Below the pieces are notes generated by a model that did no database searches, was not told the DNA's origin, and was given only the letters and a program-made list of their open reading frames with translations. DNA of 64,000 nucleotides, from assembly GCF_018139145.2 (NCBI RefSeq), contig NC_059479.1, positions 2,790,001-2,854,000 of the forward strand, given 5' to 3'. This stretch comes from Gymnogyps californianus (taxonomy: Eukaryota; Chordata; Aves; Accipitriformes; Cathartidae). Made by a program: the position numbers and the translations under genes. Of the stretch, positions 24,554 to 37,839 are shown in pieces (the stretch's first letter is position 1; every line of letters starts with the position of its first letter).

Positions 24554-25588
24554 CTAGTGTGGATCGAGGCTGCAGGATCGCAAAGGAGAGCAAGCCACGA
24601 CGTTTTCCAACGAGCAGCCCAAAACAGTGGCTGGTTTTAGGCAGTCAACGCTCATCCAGAGCCGGCGTGGTGGCCAGGACACGGCGTTCGCTCCTGCCGG
24701 TGATCCAACCAGCACGTCCCCGCGCCAGCTCAGGTGCAAGGACCCGAGCTGACAGGGCCGTGCCACCCGGGTGCCATCAGGGCTGTAACCGCTGCACGGA
24801 GGGGCCGGATCCGCTCCCACGCCGCAGCTCCTCTGACAAGTGCATAAACTTGATTTCACTCCTTCCTCCGGCCCCGGCACTCGGCATGCTCCAGCGATTC
24901 CCCAGCTGGCAGGACGGCCCTTTGTGGCTACAGCAGCATGGTTTATAGCAGCCCTGAGGCTGTGTTTTCCATCTAGTATATATAAGTGAATTAGTGGAAA
25001 ATTTGAGCTTACACAAATCACAGAGCCAGCGCACAGTTTGTCACGGCTAGGCAGCCTTTTCTCGGGACTGGAGCAGCAGTAATGAGGTGCAGTAAAGAAA
25101 CTGCAGGCTGCATCCATGGTTCCTGTATTACAGCTGGGTTTAGAGCTGGGAAGGGAAGTGCTGTTAGACGAGAGGGAAAAAAAAAGACCAACAACAGCTC
25201 CCATATCTACATAGATCGAATGTATGGCCGGCGCAGTCACCTGGGGCTTGCAGGCGAAAAGATCGATGCACAGATATTCGGAAAGAGCAGCCTTCCTCCC
25301 TCGCCTTCCAGGCTCCATCTGTGTGAAGGAGGAGATGGGAATTACACAGCGTGCAATATTTGCGCTGGAGAAATGGCAGAGGGGTTGCTCCAAATTTACA
25401 TTATTGTAAACAAGAGCAGCGTTTGTCCAAATGATAAGAGCTGTAGCAGAGGCAGAGCCAGAGGGCACTGAATGAGGGTCACCAGCTGCAACTGCTGTTG
25501 CCACCCAAGAAGAGGAGCTACACGTCTGCAGCAGGATGGGGGACAGGGGAGGCTGGGAGGTGCCAAAATCTCTCGCTCCAGTTTTCAA
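24554..25588 (-). other. Unusually long stop-free minus-strand frame of unknown status
   Basis: This frame runs 344 codons without a stop. It begins at a TTG; the first ATG is at 25318 (codon 91), leaving 254 codons. The predicted peptide is Ser-, Ala- and Cys-rich with no domain, signal peptide or repeat that I recognise. The region is locally GC-richer than its surroundings, and plus-strand frames are also open across parts of it (24529-24948, 25082-25471), which argues for scarce stop codons and not selection. It could be part of a lineage-specific or noncoding transcript. I do not call it a gene. Confidence 0.15.
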
Positions 25589-25599
25589 GCGATTGCCCT

Positions 25600-28500
25600 G
25601 GTATGCCTCTCACAACATTTAGCACATCCAAGTTTCTAGCCACGGTCTGGCCAAGTGCCCCAGCAGCTACTCATTCCTGCTATGCCTTTCTTTATTTGCA
25701 CCTACAAGTCCCAACCCTTCTCAAGCATTTGTGTGGCCCTATCAACAGTGACAACACTAATTTACATTAAAAATACACCTGGAATACATGCTTTACTGTC
25801 AAGCACAGCATAGGTATTCCCTATCTCTTTTTTCTTTCCCACTTTCTCAGCCAGTGCCACAATGAGTGATGGATCATGCCATTCCTGACCACTCCGTCAC
25901 TTATTTGGTCTAGAGAGTCTGAAGTGAAGGGTTTTCTTGCTACAGACTATTCTTTGCCATTTTCTCTACTCTAAAGAAGTATGTGTGCCTGTGTGAGGGG
26001 CCTGCGTCGCCCTTTCCTGCACAAGGCTGAGGGGAAGCCTGCTGTCTGCATATTTCAAATCGAAAACTCTAATGACTCCTTAAAATACACGCTTATATTC
26101 AGCCCGTAAGTCAAAATAGATAGTCAAGTCCTGCTTATAGATCTAAATTCTTCTTATACTCTTGTGTAGCTCCATTATCTACCTAAGGTGTCACACTGCC
26201 TACATATTTCTGCCTCCAGCTTCAGCCACATCCTAGCACTGATTGAGAGCACCAGAGTGTGTAGCCCTTAAAAACTCAAAAATTTCTCACTTTCCTGAGC
26301 ACTAAAACGCATCTACAATTAGGAAAAATGGCTTCCTGTCATTTTGTTGACTTGCCAATGAGTTTATTTACTCACTCATCCCGCAGAGCAATTGTTTCAC
26401 GGAAATGCAAAAACGTTTAATATTCCACTGCAACACCAGGCAGAGGTACCCGAGTCTCGCCCCTGTGCCAAGCAAAGACAATCACAAGGCTGAAACCGCT
26501 CATCAGCTGCTTTTCGTATAAAGGTGAGCATCTTTACAATTCTTTGAGATATATATTGTTAGAAAGTGAGCTCAGAATTTCATATTATTATCATATTATA
26601 GACAGCATTCCTTTGGTGAAGGGTCAAAGATCAGGAAGACAAGAAAAATAAGGAAATAAAACCCAGCAACGGTCAGATCTTTAGCTGGCATAATTGGACA
26701 CCGAAGTCTACGGAATTGTGTCCATTAGCAGGAGTGGGTGATCTGACCCATATGCTTACCACTTTCAAGTATAAAGATTAAAACAACACGCCTAACAGCA
26801 GAAATGGGTTATATTACATTTCAGAGAGGCTTGGGTTGCCTAAAATTCTGGAGAAATTTTCAGCCTGCCATCATAAAGACTTCAAGGCTGTTTACCCAAA
26901 CTTCTCCATAGCTCCTTCTAAAAAAGGATGATGAGCAACCATGTTCAGTAACACAGATTTTTAATGTAATCTGTTTATAGTTTTAGAACAATTTCCAGAA
27001 TAGAACATTTTTAAAATGTCCTGAGCCTTTAGCATTCTCACTTTGATCATCTCCCATCACGTTATGGTTCAGAACAGAACGTGATGGAGCCAGGCTAACG
27101 AATCTGCCAGAAATGACATCAGAAAGCCAAGTGACCTGAAAAAAAGAAGTGCTCTATTTGAGCACCACGCTCTTCTTGAACATTTTCCTTTTTTTTTTTA
27201 TACATTTTAATTAATGTTTTACTTTCACTGGATTTATTTTGCTTGCATGAAAGCTCGGAGCTTGTTCTTAGAAAAAAACTCCTATTGAAAACAAAAGGAG
27301 CCTTATTTGACCAAGGGAAGACTGTAGGAGGTCCTCAGATAACAATAGCTAACAATTCTTTTTGGGGTTGAACAGTTTAAATAACGAACACTTTCTTAGG
27401 AGGTTAAGTCTAAATAATAATTGTGGATTTTGTAGCCTGTGGAAGGGAGAGATTGGTCTTTGACAGAGTTTATATTACTAACCTGATGTGAGCAGACAGC
27501 TGCAAAAATGAAGTGATATCAGTGATAAAAATATTCTTTCTACGTTTAGGCAGGAGGAATTGCATAGTAGCAAAGGGCAAATCCCGCTGGCCTCCGTGCA
27601 TGCAAGCAGTCCTTACAGATGAAGACAGGCACTGACTGACATAGCACTACTGATCAGTGGACGTACTGATGTAGTATGTATTTACTTTAAATATTTTTTT
27701 AACTCTTCACATTAAATTTCACATATATAGCTTGCATTCCTTTTGAGAACTTTACCTACGCAATAGCATTTATTGCTCTTTTAATTCAAGCCATGTTAGA
27801 ACTGGCAAATAATTTGGTTAAAAGAAATGTAATGATAGCCCCCCCTCCCCTTCTATCTGATGTAGAAATAGATAATTTCTAGTACTGAAAGTGATTAAAT
27901 TTGGTGCATTTCCAACTTGTATTTTAACAATGCATTACCTCCTGAATTGCTGCATAAATATTAATAGACAGCCTGATATGGAACTTTTGCCCGTAATGCC
28001 CTTGGAGAATCATAATCACGGCGAGTGGAGCAAAAGAGATGAGAGAGTGCACTGAAGATGGTGGCTCTATCCTCCAGCTTCACAGAGCTACCCTAGGTCA
28101 GGCACTTGCCATGCAGTATCACAGATGAGCTATATCTCAAAGCCTAGACTGTCTAGTAGGAGATGAAAATCCTATAGACATTAATCTGCCTGATACTCAT
28201 CTGAAATACAACAAAAAATTTCCATTGATACCAAGAAAAGCTACACCGATTTTTCTCCAAGTTAGCCAGACTTCATTTTTAACATAGTGTACTTTTAAAT
28301 CTCATCTGCGGATGTTTGCTGCTCTGTTCACCTCCAAAATTATTATATAGCATTTATCTACCTGCATTTCAACCCTCTGATACAATCTCATTAAAAGTCA
28401 CGATCGCTCTGGCTACCATTTAAAAGAGGCCGAGCGCCTACAGATCCCCCGAAGTCATGTTCAGCCTTCTTGAAAACCGGCCAGTTATTTAGATCCCCAA

Positions 28501-29870
28501 ATATGGGCTTTGGGGGCTGAAATTCAGGATACCCTTTTGGCACACCTTTTTGGGCAGCCTTTTTGGTCTGCCGTAAACCACGTTTCTGCTTTCTGAGAAG
28601 ACGACGCTATTGATTTTTGTCGCTCTAATGCAAGAACCTCACTTGAAACCTCAAAATACTGGCAGTAAAAAGTGCGAGGAGAAAAGATTTCTGTTTGCAA
28701 ACACGTATTGCACAGCTGTATTTTGGACACCGGTGGACTATGCTAAGGGTTAAGTTAATTTAACTTTCACCAAGTTAGAAAGCTATGAAAGTTTAATCAC
28801 AAATGAACTCCAGTGGGCAGTTTGGTAGCTCACAGACAAATGTTCTCATTTTTATTCTTTATAGGCAGTGCTCAAATCATCATAAACCATATTTAAGGAG
28901 GGAGACATTTCATGAGGGGAGGGAGCTGCTTTATATGATAGAATAAGAGAAAAAGGCAACTTACTGTTTTAAAATTTAAATCCGACAAAATATACCAGAA
29001 ATGCTGCTGGAAACAGAACGCTGAGAATTCATTATTTTGTTTCAAAGTTAGTTTATCATAAATCTGCCCTCTGACACGTAATAACTAGTAACGTTTCGAA
29101 GGTTATTTGATAGTAAGTTCAACAGTGTAGGTGACTGAACATGTGAGCTGCATGATAATGAGTCCCAGGGGAAATCAGGCTTTAGGATGCAGGGTGAAGC
29201 ATCCCTAGGCTTGTATTCAAATGGAAAAAACATATTCAAAAGTTTATTGTTTATCTCCTAAGAACATCAAATAATACACAGTCCTTCGAATCAAATGTAT
29301 AAAGCACGCTAGAGAACTATTTGCTGGGGGAAAAATGCCTGATTTGATCCAAATTCAAAAAAACTAATAGCTTGTACACGGAAATGCATAGAGTGATTTT
29401 GATATAAAAAGTGGAGGGGAGTATTTCGGTTTGTTCTGTTACAGAACTAAAAGGCACAGCAAGTCAATTTGCTCTTGCATCAGACTCTAGGAAGAGGAGC
29501 TAGAGAGCATTAAAACTAGTTGTTTTCAAATCCTCTGCGTTTCAGTACAATAGAGTTCTTTAAGTGTGACAAATACAAATTGTGCTACTTACCCTGAATT
29601 TCATTTCCAAAGTACGTTGGCTGTAATTGATTAATTCGTAGTGTACAAACTAATTTAAAGCCGATAATGAGAGCAAAAGATTTTATTTTTCAGCGAGGAG
29701 GTGTGGTACATACACCCCACTCCAGCAGCATAATAGAGCCCCACCTCTCAGCTCGTTAAGCTCTTAAATAGCGAGCCTGATGCTGCCCTTACCCAAGTCA
29801 ATGGTAGTTTTGTCATCAGCTGTGCCGGAAAAGCATGTAAGACAGAACTTTTTTTTATATAAACTCTCTG
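25600..29870. other. Intergenic AT-rich DNA, no gene seen
   Basis: A long stretch with few open frames over 60 codons. The part around 27700-28050 is AT-rich and complex, with AATATTAATAGAC and ATCATAATCACGGC, and could be a conserved element. No gene or repeat family is identified with confidence. Confidence 0.55.
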
Positions 29871-29879
29871 TATCGCAAA

Positions 29880-30110
29880 TGCCGAGGGCAGCGGCATTCC
29901 AAGCCCGTCACTACCCGGCCGCTGGCATCCTGCCACCCCACCGCGGAGCGGAGCTGGACGGGATGGGACGGGATGGGAGCACCCATGCCGTGCCCCCCCG
30001 CGCCAGCTGGCTCACCTGCTCCTGCCTTCCCCGGGCACTGCCCAGCCACAGCTCCGGTATTGCTGCTCGCCTCCAGCCTACGCGTATCCCTGTACGTGGG
30101 AAAGTTTGCG
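29880..30110. other. Small GC-rich patch
   Basis: About 230 bp of GC-rich DNA with CpGs and a short GGGAC/GGGAT direct repeat near 29958-29978. Frames are open on both strands because of composition. No gene is supported. Confidence 0.4.
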
Positions 30111-32132
30111 GAGGAGGCATTGCGTTTAAGGATTGCTGTTGAGTTTGGATATACCACGGAGAACTCCGCTGCCCAATTTCCATCTTAAGAGAAACAGCTC
30201 AGGTATTAAAAGTGATCAAACGTGGCTCATGCTCTTTAGGTGTACAGCCATACCTGTCAAGCACACTAGTTGCCTTCTTTTAACATAGTTACATAGTCCT
30301 CTCTGTATCTAGAGCCCGTTATTTCATAATGCATTTTGGACACTGAGAACAAAATTAGACTTTACTTTCAAGGTTTCTTTCAATAACCAAAATCCATTTT
30401 CCGTACGTCTTTTTAAATTGTCCTCCTTTTTTAGTCCGTTACTTAAATTGTTACATACCCTATACTTAAGGGATGAAAAGTTATGCAGCATATATCTTAC
30501 TTAACATCACTTGATCAGTCCTAACTCTTAATATTATGACGGCTTTTTTCAGAAATGTAACTGGCAGAGGTTTACTGACACACCACAAATCCTGATTATC
30601 ATTAAAACTCTGAATTCTATATTAACAAAAATCAGAGGTTGAAATGCTCTTACCTCAACAAGCTCTGAAATAGCCAATGAATGTTTGTTTATTCACTTAC
30701 TATGTTAGTATATATTTCCAACATGGCCATTTTCCATACCTTAACTTTGGGAAAACAACGGCATTTAAATATGCACCAAAGACAAAGATAAATAAAAACA
30801 AGCAAACAGGCAATAATGCTGTCTAAAATGCTTTTTCCTATTCTTAATAAGGAATTACTACATAGAAGACAACCGAATGCAAAAACCAGCACAATCTCAA
30901 AGAAAATATATTGAGAATAGATGGCGAACTTTCTGGATTCATTCCTTGAAATATTATGTTACCCACCGTTCAACTTTTGTTAATGTTTACATGGCTAAGA
31001 TGCACTGAGAAAATTAGAGCTACATTAAAATATGAAAGACATGAAGAATGGCCACGGAGCTATTAGTACAAGTGTTAAATAAGAATAGTCTAAACCAGAT
31101 CAGTCTTGAACTGTTATTATTATTCCAGAAAAGAGTTAAAAATGTGCGTTACTAGATGAAGTTAGTTCTGCCCGGTGCTGTGATATTAAAATGTGCATAA
31201 ATCAGTGCGCTCCTTTTCCTATCAAGCATAAAGCTCCTGGCTGCTGGTTATCGGAGGCGTTCGCAGATCCACACCGAGCGCCTCTACTCGGGGTCCTTCC
31301 TCTGTGTGGTCTTTCAGAACTGTCGTTATCAGCTTTCTGTTTATTATTGTGCTCAGTTTAAAGGGAATTTGCCAAGTGATCCCTGGACTCCAATCTTTAG
31401 GCCTGTTGTCAGGACAAATTAATTTCTGTGGAAACCCACTGTGCCTCAGATACCATCTAGGAAATGTAGGATTAATGGAGTCCCTGTACAACAAGCTTTG
31501 TAGTGCGGCTGCTGGGGGAGGGGAGCGACTCTTGGAAGGGAGGAATAACAAAAATAAAACCCCTGCGCTTTGGGTTAGTTTGGGGGGACTTCACATTTTT
31601 GTATGACATCGACTCACTTCAATGATATTTAAAATATAGTGTAGTAACTGAATACGAGCAGGCAACTTTTTAACAGAAAGAACAGCGAATGGAAACTCTA
31701 TATTACGAAAGATGAGGGACCTGAGGTCTAATTATCAATATTTTATATTTTACACGCTCAAGCCAATCTCATCGGTAGGTAAAAACAGGATATTAAAAGA
31801 AACAGTCTCCTGTGAATCTTAGTAGAAAATAATGAAACTCAATACATGATCTTTTGGAAAAGGAGTATTAAAGCTGGATTTCCTACAGGGCCAGGTCATT
31901 ACTATGTTAGCTGACATTTGAGGCTCTTTTTTTCAAAATGCATATTATTTCATTGTTAAAAATGTTCAACTGCCACTGTTCTTGCAATAAGTATACTTAA
32001 AAAAAGACTTTCCTGCCTAGAAAAAAGAAGTAATTATTTTTCTTAGTGATGCTAAATTAGAGCTGAATTTAGAGCTGTAACAAGTAAAGCAATGTTTTCC
32101 CCTTATGTTTTTCCTTTGTGCACAGCATAGCA
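30110..32132. other. Intergenic AT-rich DNA, no gene seen
   Basis: AT-rich, non-repetitive sequence. A 100-codon plus-strand frame at 31304-31606 begins at a GTG rather than an ATG and shows no known domain. Confidence 0.55.
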
Positions 32133-32140
32133 AGAGAAAA

Positions 32141-32276
32141 GAGAAGAGAAGAGAAGAGAAGAGAAGAGAAGAGAAGAGAAGAGAAGAGAAGAGAAGAGAA
32201 GAGAAGAGAAGAGAAGAGAAGAGAAGAGAAGAGAAGAGAAGAGAAGAGAAGAGAAGAGAAGAGAAGAGAAGAGAAG
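32141..32276. repeat. (GAGAA)n pentanucleotide microsatellite
   Basis: A pure array of about 27 GAGAA units over 136 bp, with imperfect units just before it from 32133. One strand is all purine, which favours triplex (H-DNA) formation and replication slippage. Apparent open frames across it (Glu/Arg- or Ser/Leu-rich) are artefacts of the repeat. Confidence 0.97.
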
Positions 32277-33439
32277 CACCCCAATACATTTTTATCGATC
32301 CTTTCTCATTTTCAGGAGGACGACTCTGCCCATGGTTAGACATACAGGTTTAATATCTTACAAATTGGGAATTCTTACCCTTATTCTTTTCTCCCCAAAG
32401 TTAAATCAGTTGATAATATACAGGACAAACATAGCAGACTCACAGGTCCACATTCTGTGCTGTATTACATCTTGTGACTCCCCTGTGGAATCGGTGAGCT
32501 GTAAATCAGCCCTGAAGTTAGCCTAAAGTGGCACTAAAACACCTAATGGATCACAAAAAAAAAAAAAAAAGATACCACTCCTTTAAGGTCAAACGCTATA
32601 AGCAAAATTTGACTTTCTAACATGGTGGTGTTACGATATTAAACTGTTAATAGCAGTGCTAATTTTGCCACAGTGCGTTTCTAGTGCACTTCTAATACCT
32701 TATAAGCTTGGCAGATGCAGATGCTGAAGCTGCAGCAGAAAGCTCCTTTAACATCTCTCTCCAGTTTGCAAGTACCTCAGTGCACGCTGCTTTTCCTTCA
32801 GAGGGCAAAACCGGGAGCGTTGCAAGAACTCATGGTTTTTGTGTGATACCACATTTTCTTTGGAACAGCATTTATGGAGAAGATTCATTTTGGGTGATTA
32901 TTTTATTAATCTTAAGCTCACCTGCATATGAGAACTACTTTCTTTTTATTAAATATTCCAAACGAGTGTATTCTTCCCTAACTAAAACATTTAATCTTGA
33001 GAGACTTTTTATATGCCAGTTTTTACTATTACAGAAATTCAATTAACTCCATAATTATGAACACAATTACCGTTGAGTGTTACATGTGATTTGGTGGTGG
33101 CAGCTACATGGCACACACATACACTCTGTTTTATGATTTAAAACTTACAGTAGTAATAATAGGCAAAAATTCCCAAAGACGTTCTTATTCTTTGGGTTGC
33201 ATGCACTTTTTTATGTATACAAACAATTTTTAAATATGCTGTTTACATTTTGACAATGAAGTGTTTAATTGCAGTAAGCATGTTATTTGCAACCAGTGGG
33301 CTGGATTCCCAGCTGATAGAAAGTCACCCAAACTGTGACAATTTACCTTAAGTGTCAGCCTGGCCCCGTTAACTCATTCCATGACAAACTCAAACCCACC
33401 GCAAAGGCAGTAAATGGAGCCCCAGCGATTTACGCGTGG
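32277..33439. other. Intergenic, no gene seen
   Basis: AT-rich sequence with an A run at 32556-32571. Part of 33400-33440 weakly resembles a short ancient palindromic repeat. A 112-codon stop-free frame at 32708-33046 has no recognisable domain. Confidence 0.55.
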
Positions 33440-33510
33440 AGGAGGGGGGGAAGAAGAAAAAGAAAAAAAAAAAAGAAAGAAATTTAAAAAAAAAAGGGGG
33501 GGGAACATAT
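33440..33510. repeat. Polypurine tract (A/G-rich)
   Basis: Roughly 70 bp of almost only A and G, ending in a G run. Low-complexity sequence. Confidence 0.8.
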
Positions 33511-33584
33511 ATGGTAGAGGAAGAAAAACTGTATAAAGTCTTTTAAAACTTTACATAGAGGCACTGCCAAGAAAAGAGCCTCTG

Positions 33585-33850
33585 GGCTGTGGAGGATTGC
33601 CGTACCGCCGCCCGGAAAGCCCTCCGCACCAGGCACGATGACCGGGTGTTTCGGGGTGGAGCTGGCGGGTCAAGAGGCAGGATGGATAGGTCCGGACCCA
33701 GGCGCTGCCTGGCAGGAACCATCGCGCAAACCCGGCGGCAGGTTGCTCTCCGGAGCGAGCAGGGGGGCTGCGGGCTGGACCGCTGCCAGGCTGAGCCCGA
33801 GAGCGCTTCGCCGCCTCTTTAGAAACGGTTAACGCGCGCCGGGTTTTTTA
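33585..33850. promoter_or_regulatory. Isolated CpG-rich islet in the desert
   Basis: About 260 bp of CpG-dense DNA is isolated in AT-rich surroundings, just after a purine-rich, A-rich tract (33440-33510). Two plus-strand frames are open across it, but the peptides are not recognisable. It may be a small orphan CpG island or an insertion with different base composition. Confidence 0.45.
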
Positions 33851-36800
33851 TGCCATGCGTTGACACGCCAGGCTGGGGTCAGCAAGGGGCCTAAGGACGT
33901 TACGTCTGGGGTTTTTTAGGACTGAGATGGCCAAAAGCTAAGTTTAGGAGTACAGTCGTGATATGGTCTTACAGAGAGTTCAAGGCGGAATTCAGCGCTC
34001 TCAGTACACGTACGCCTTTCGACAGCACTTGCAGAAATACCTCAGGTAATGGCCACCAAGCAAAAGTCACCATTCACTTGCTGTTGTCACACGGTCTGAA
34101 TATCTGTGACCTCTCCTGTGTCACGGGCATCTGTTGACTCCTCACTGATAGTCTCTGTTCATGCTCTCACGGCATTAGGTCCACTACACCCTCTGCGCAT
34201 CGGAGGTCAGGTTGCATCATTACCACACTACACCATAAAGAAGGCAAACTATTTTGTATGGGCTTAGGTTATTTCAGACATTATGCAAAATAATCCTGAT
34301 ATCACTCACTCGATCTTTTACTTAGACTAAGCAGATCTCCAGTTCATGTAACTCAGCCGAGCTCCCCGAACGCCAATACTACCGTACCAATTCATGTCAG
34401 CTGAAGGTCTGGCCCCACATACTCTTCTTAAGAACTCTTTTCTGCTGACACAGCAATATCTACAGCCATCCCCACCTTCACCTACTCTTCTTTGTATAAG
34501 AGCTTTTTCCATCTACAAGTGCACAGGTGGGCAAGGCTCCTTCAACACAGCAACCAGGGCTTTATCAAGAGAGGCCCATGGACTTTGAACACACAAGGAA
34601 TCAACAGTGTTTTACTATAATCACTCTTCAAGTAATTTAAAATCAGAATTACCCCTGTGGCTTCTCCAAATAAAAAGTGATCTGCAACCTACAAATCTGA
34701 ATTCAAAACATGTTCGTGTGAAACATTCAAAATACAAAATGCAGTTACAGCTCGGTCCTCGGTGGATGCTAGTCACTACTGTAAAATTACCGCACGCATT
34801 ATTTTAAAAGAAAAAAGTGAAGGGTATAATAAGAAGAGGGGCCAAAGCATTTCCAGACTTGCCGAGGGTTAGGTCTTACCAATGGAGTAAAACATTTAAG
34901 CTTTAGCGGAAAACTATAAATGCATATATATGTAAAATGAACCATAAAATAGGCTTCTTACGGCAATTCATGTCTCAGAACAAGAACGGTACCGATATTT
35001 TGTAACATGGCAAACCCACTGTATATGTACATTCATGCTTTCCTCACTCCTGGCACTATAGCCACAAAAAAAAGGTAACTTAACGGCACTGGTAACAGGA
35101 GTTTTCCAACCTTGGGGTATGGAATCTATATCTCAAGAACCTGGTTAAACCTGCAATCCCAGTCAATAAATGAAAACAACAGGAAAAACGAGACGACAGC
35201 ATCAGAGGGCTCAAACCAGCAAGATCCCAACCCAGCAGCCCTTAGTCTTGGCCATCCTTTAAAAACACACCAGATATATCACCGCAAATCAAGCTGCCAT
35301 GTGATTTGTTTTCTAAAACAACATCTCACTCTACTTTGCTGTGGAAGAAATTTAGTCCTTATTCCTCTTTAATATTCATAAGGTATGGAGCTACATTAAC
35401 AGCTAAGTTTTAATTTCAGAAACATTCTGACATTTACAAAGAACAGACTCCAGCCCTGGTTTCACACTAGGTTTTTTTTTCCATTATCACTGTTATTACT
35501 GGTATTAGTATCACTGTAGAAGTGATTAAATGGTCCTGGACATCTTATTAAAACGGTCTAGATCTACTCCCCTCTTCAGCATCAAGATACATTGTGTTAT
35601 TTTATAAACAGGAATAATCTTTCTGGAAATGAAATGTGAAGCATTGCCTATTCCTCTCTTCCTTCTGAAATAGAAGTACTTTTGCTGTTAAAATTGTATG
35701 TAAGAATTATTCTGAATACTTGAAGCAGCGGCAAAAATATTTACTACTTAATGCTGAACGCTCCCCGGATCTGCTCATGAAATGTGAAAATAATAGAAGA
35801 GCAGTAACGAGCCAAATCTTCAAAATTCTCAGGGAAGTCAAGGAGAGAGATCCCTCGTGGAAGTCAACAGCATTAGTCCCTACATCTATTTTCAGGTGAT
35901 CATTTGCTGAAGCGCAGGCACACAAGGCTTATGATTTTACAGAAAGGGCTGTTTTAGCTGCAATTTTGCAAAAATGCACTTTTGTTTACTGAGATAGCCC
36001 GGCAGTTTAACTACGTATGTTTGCGCATCAGACCTCTTTTCCATATTCTTCACTAAACAGAAATTCAAAAGAGTCTTAGGCATAGATTAAATGCTTTCAA
36101 AAATCAATTCTAGGCTGGCATAGAAGTTAACCAGTCTGACCTCGTGATTACAGACTAAACACTTCCTTAGGAAACAAAGTGGAGGAATATTTTATGTTTC
36201 AATGATTATTCGAGATAGTACCACCGCATATAAAAATGAGAAACCATGGCAATATTTAAGGAAGTTTATCTACGGATAATTGCATGAGGCGTTAAAATAG
36301 GACTCATTCAGGGGGTTGGGACATTGTAGTGTTAAAATACATTAACAAAAGGCAGTATCCGGTACACAACTCACCCAAACTGTAACAATCACTTTGAATT
36401 TCACGTAGCATTGTGAAAAAAAGAATCGTATAACCTAGTTCCTACCTGATTACCCCAATTTTTTTACCTCTGGAACCTTAGTATCAAGATACACGACAGC
36501 CAAGAAAGCAGTAGTAAGATACGTACGTATTCTAATGGCTAAAGAGCATCTTCCAAACTACCTTGGGAATGATGCAAACCAGTTACAAAATGTACTTCTT
36601 CAGTCCCATATTCCCGAGGACGGAGTGCATACTAAATGCCCGAGTACTAATGTGCCTTGCAACAGCATTTTTTTCATTCTTACTAGTGTCAATAGCAGTG
36701 TAACCCCAGAGCTTTCAAATAAACGTTTGCATTAGTTTGATCACATCAATGTGCTACCCGGTAATTAAATCCAGTTTGTATTTTTAAAGTGCACACTGAG

Positions 36801-37100
36801 CGGTATTCCGCACAGAGCCAAACCGCGTTGTATTTGTATCCACCATCTCTCAGTTCTGGGAAATCCATAAATTCATTTGTCAAAGGTAAAAATACTTACG
36901 GAAAATTCCTTCTAAATCTTTTGAAACGGTTTGTTCAAACTCTTGACATAGCGTTTTGCTCTAAACAAATTTCTAGACAACCCTGTGATTTTCCATCTCT
37001 GAAAATATACTGTTTCCCCTCCATGAAACTAGAACAGAGGGTCTGAGAGAAAGGAAATTATTAAGCATTCTAGTGGGTTTTTTCCAACAAAAACTAAGAT
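33850..37100. other. Intergenic AT-rich DNA, no gene seen
   Basis: Unique-looking AT-rich sequence. Frames are short (under about 90 codons) with no recognisable domain. No clear repeat family is identified. Confidence 0.6.
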
Positions 37101-37440
37101 AGAGGTCAATGAATAAGTATGTGCAGGCTGGAACTTAAATCCTCTGGGGTGACTGTAGGCTAATTAATAATTAATGCCAGAGACATGGTGTTTGAAATGC
37201 AGATGTGATAACTGGAGGCCTGGCAAAGCTGTTCAGAGGAAGCAGATTTGGATGCTATAGGGAATAGGCACTCCCTTGCCGGCTGGCTCTGAAAGCAGAC
37301 CTGGGTGCAAAGCAGGGCCTATGGTTTAGATTATATTCCCCTCAGCTGTTAATTACCTGAACCTACTTTGAAGTTTTTCTCTTTTTATCCTCTGCATGAA
37401 AAGAGATTGGTTCAGCCAAGGGACTTGAAAAAATGATCAA
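37100..37440. promoter_or_regulatory. Candidate homeodomain-rich enhancer
   Basis: A clustered homeodomain core array TAATTAATAATTAAT is at 37161-37175, followed by complex, non-repetitive sequence with another TTAATTA near 37350. This is the texture of a conserved developmental enhancer about 9 kb before POU3F4. Function is inferred. Confidence 0.35.
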
Positions 37441-37839
37441 ATACATGGAGTAGAGGAGGGGAATAGAACTTCAGATATAAAAAAAGATAAGGAAGAAAAA
37501 CACTCAGGGAAACACACAGGAACGTATTAGGAAGTGCATGAGTGTGGCTCGATGTTTCAAGCGAGTTGTGCTGCTCTAAGTTATTTCAGCCATTAAGTAA
37601 ACCCCCGCGCGTTTTATGAATACATTTGTTAAAAGGAATCTCTCGCTATATGTATACAGTTTACATTAATTATTTGATGAAAGTACCATAGGTGATTTCC
37701 TATGCTATTTTTAATTCAATAAAGTCATTTAAACCTCCTTATGTTTGGGGCTATTTAATGAGGTGTGCAACATTAACAGAATCACCAATGAGCTGTTACT
37801 ACAAGTATTAAGATTTTGCAAAAAATCGCTCATTTTCGC

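Noticed and set aside
32069..32353. Ser/Leu-rich or Arg/Glu-rich open frames around 32.1-32.3 kb
   Set aside because: They are translations of the GAGAA microsatellite in different frames.
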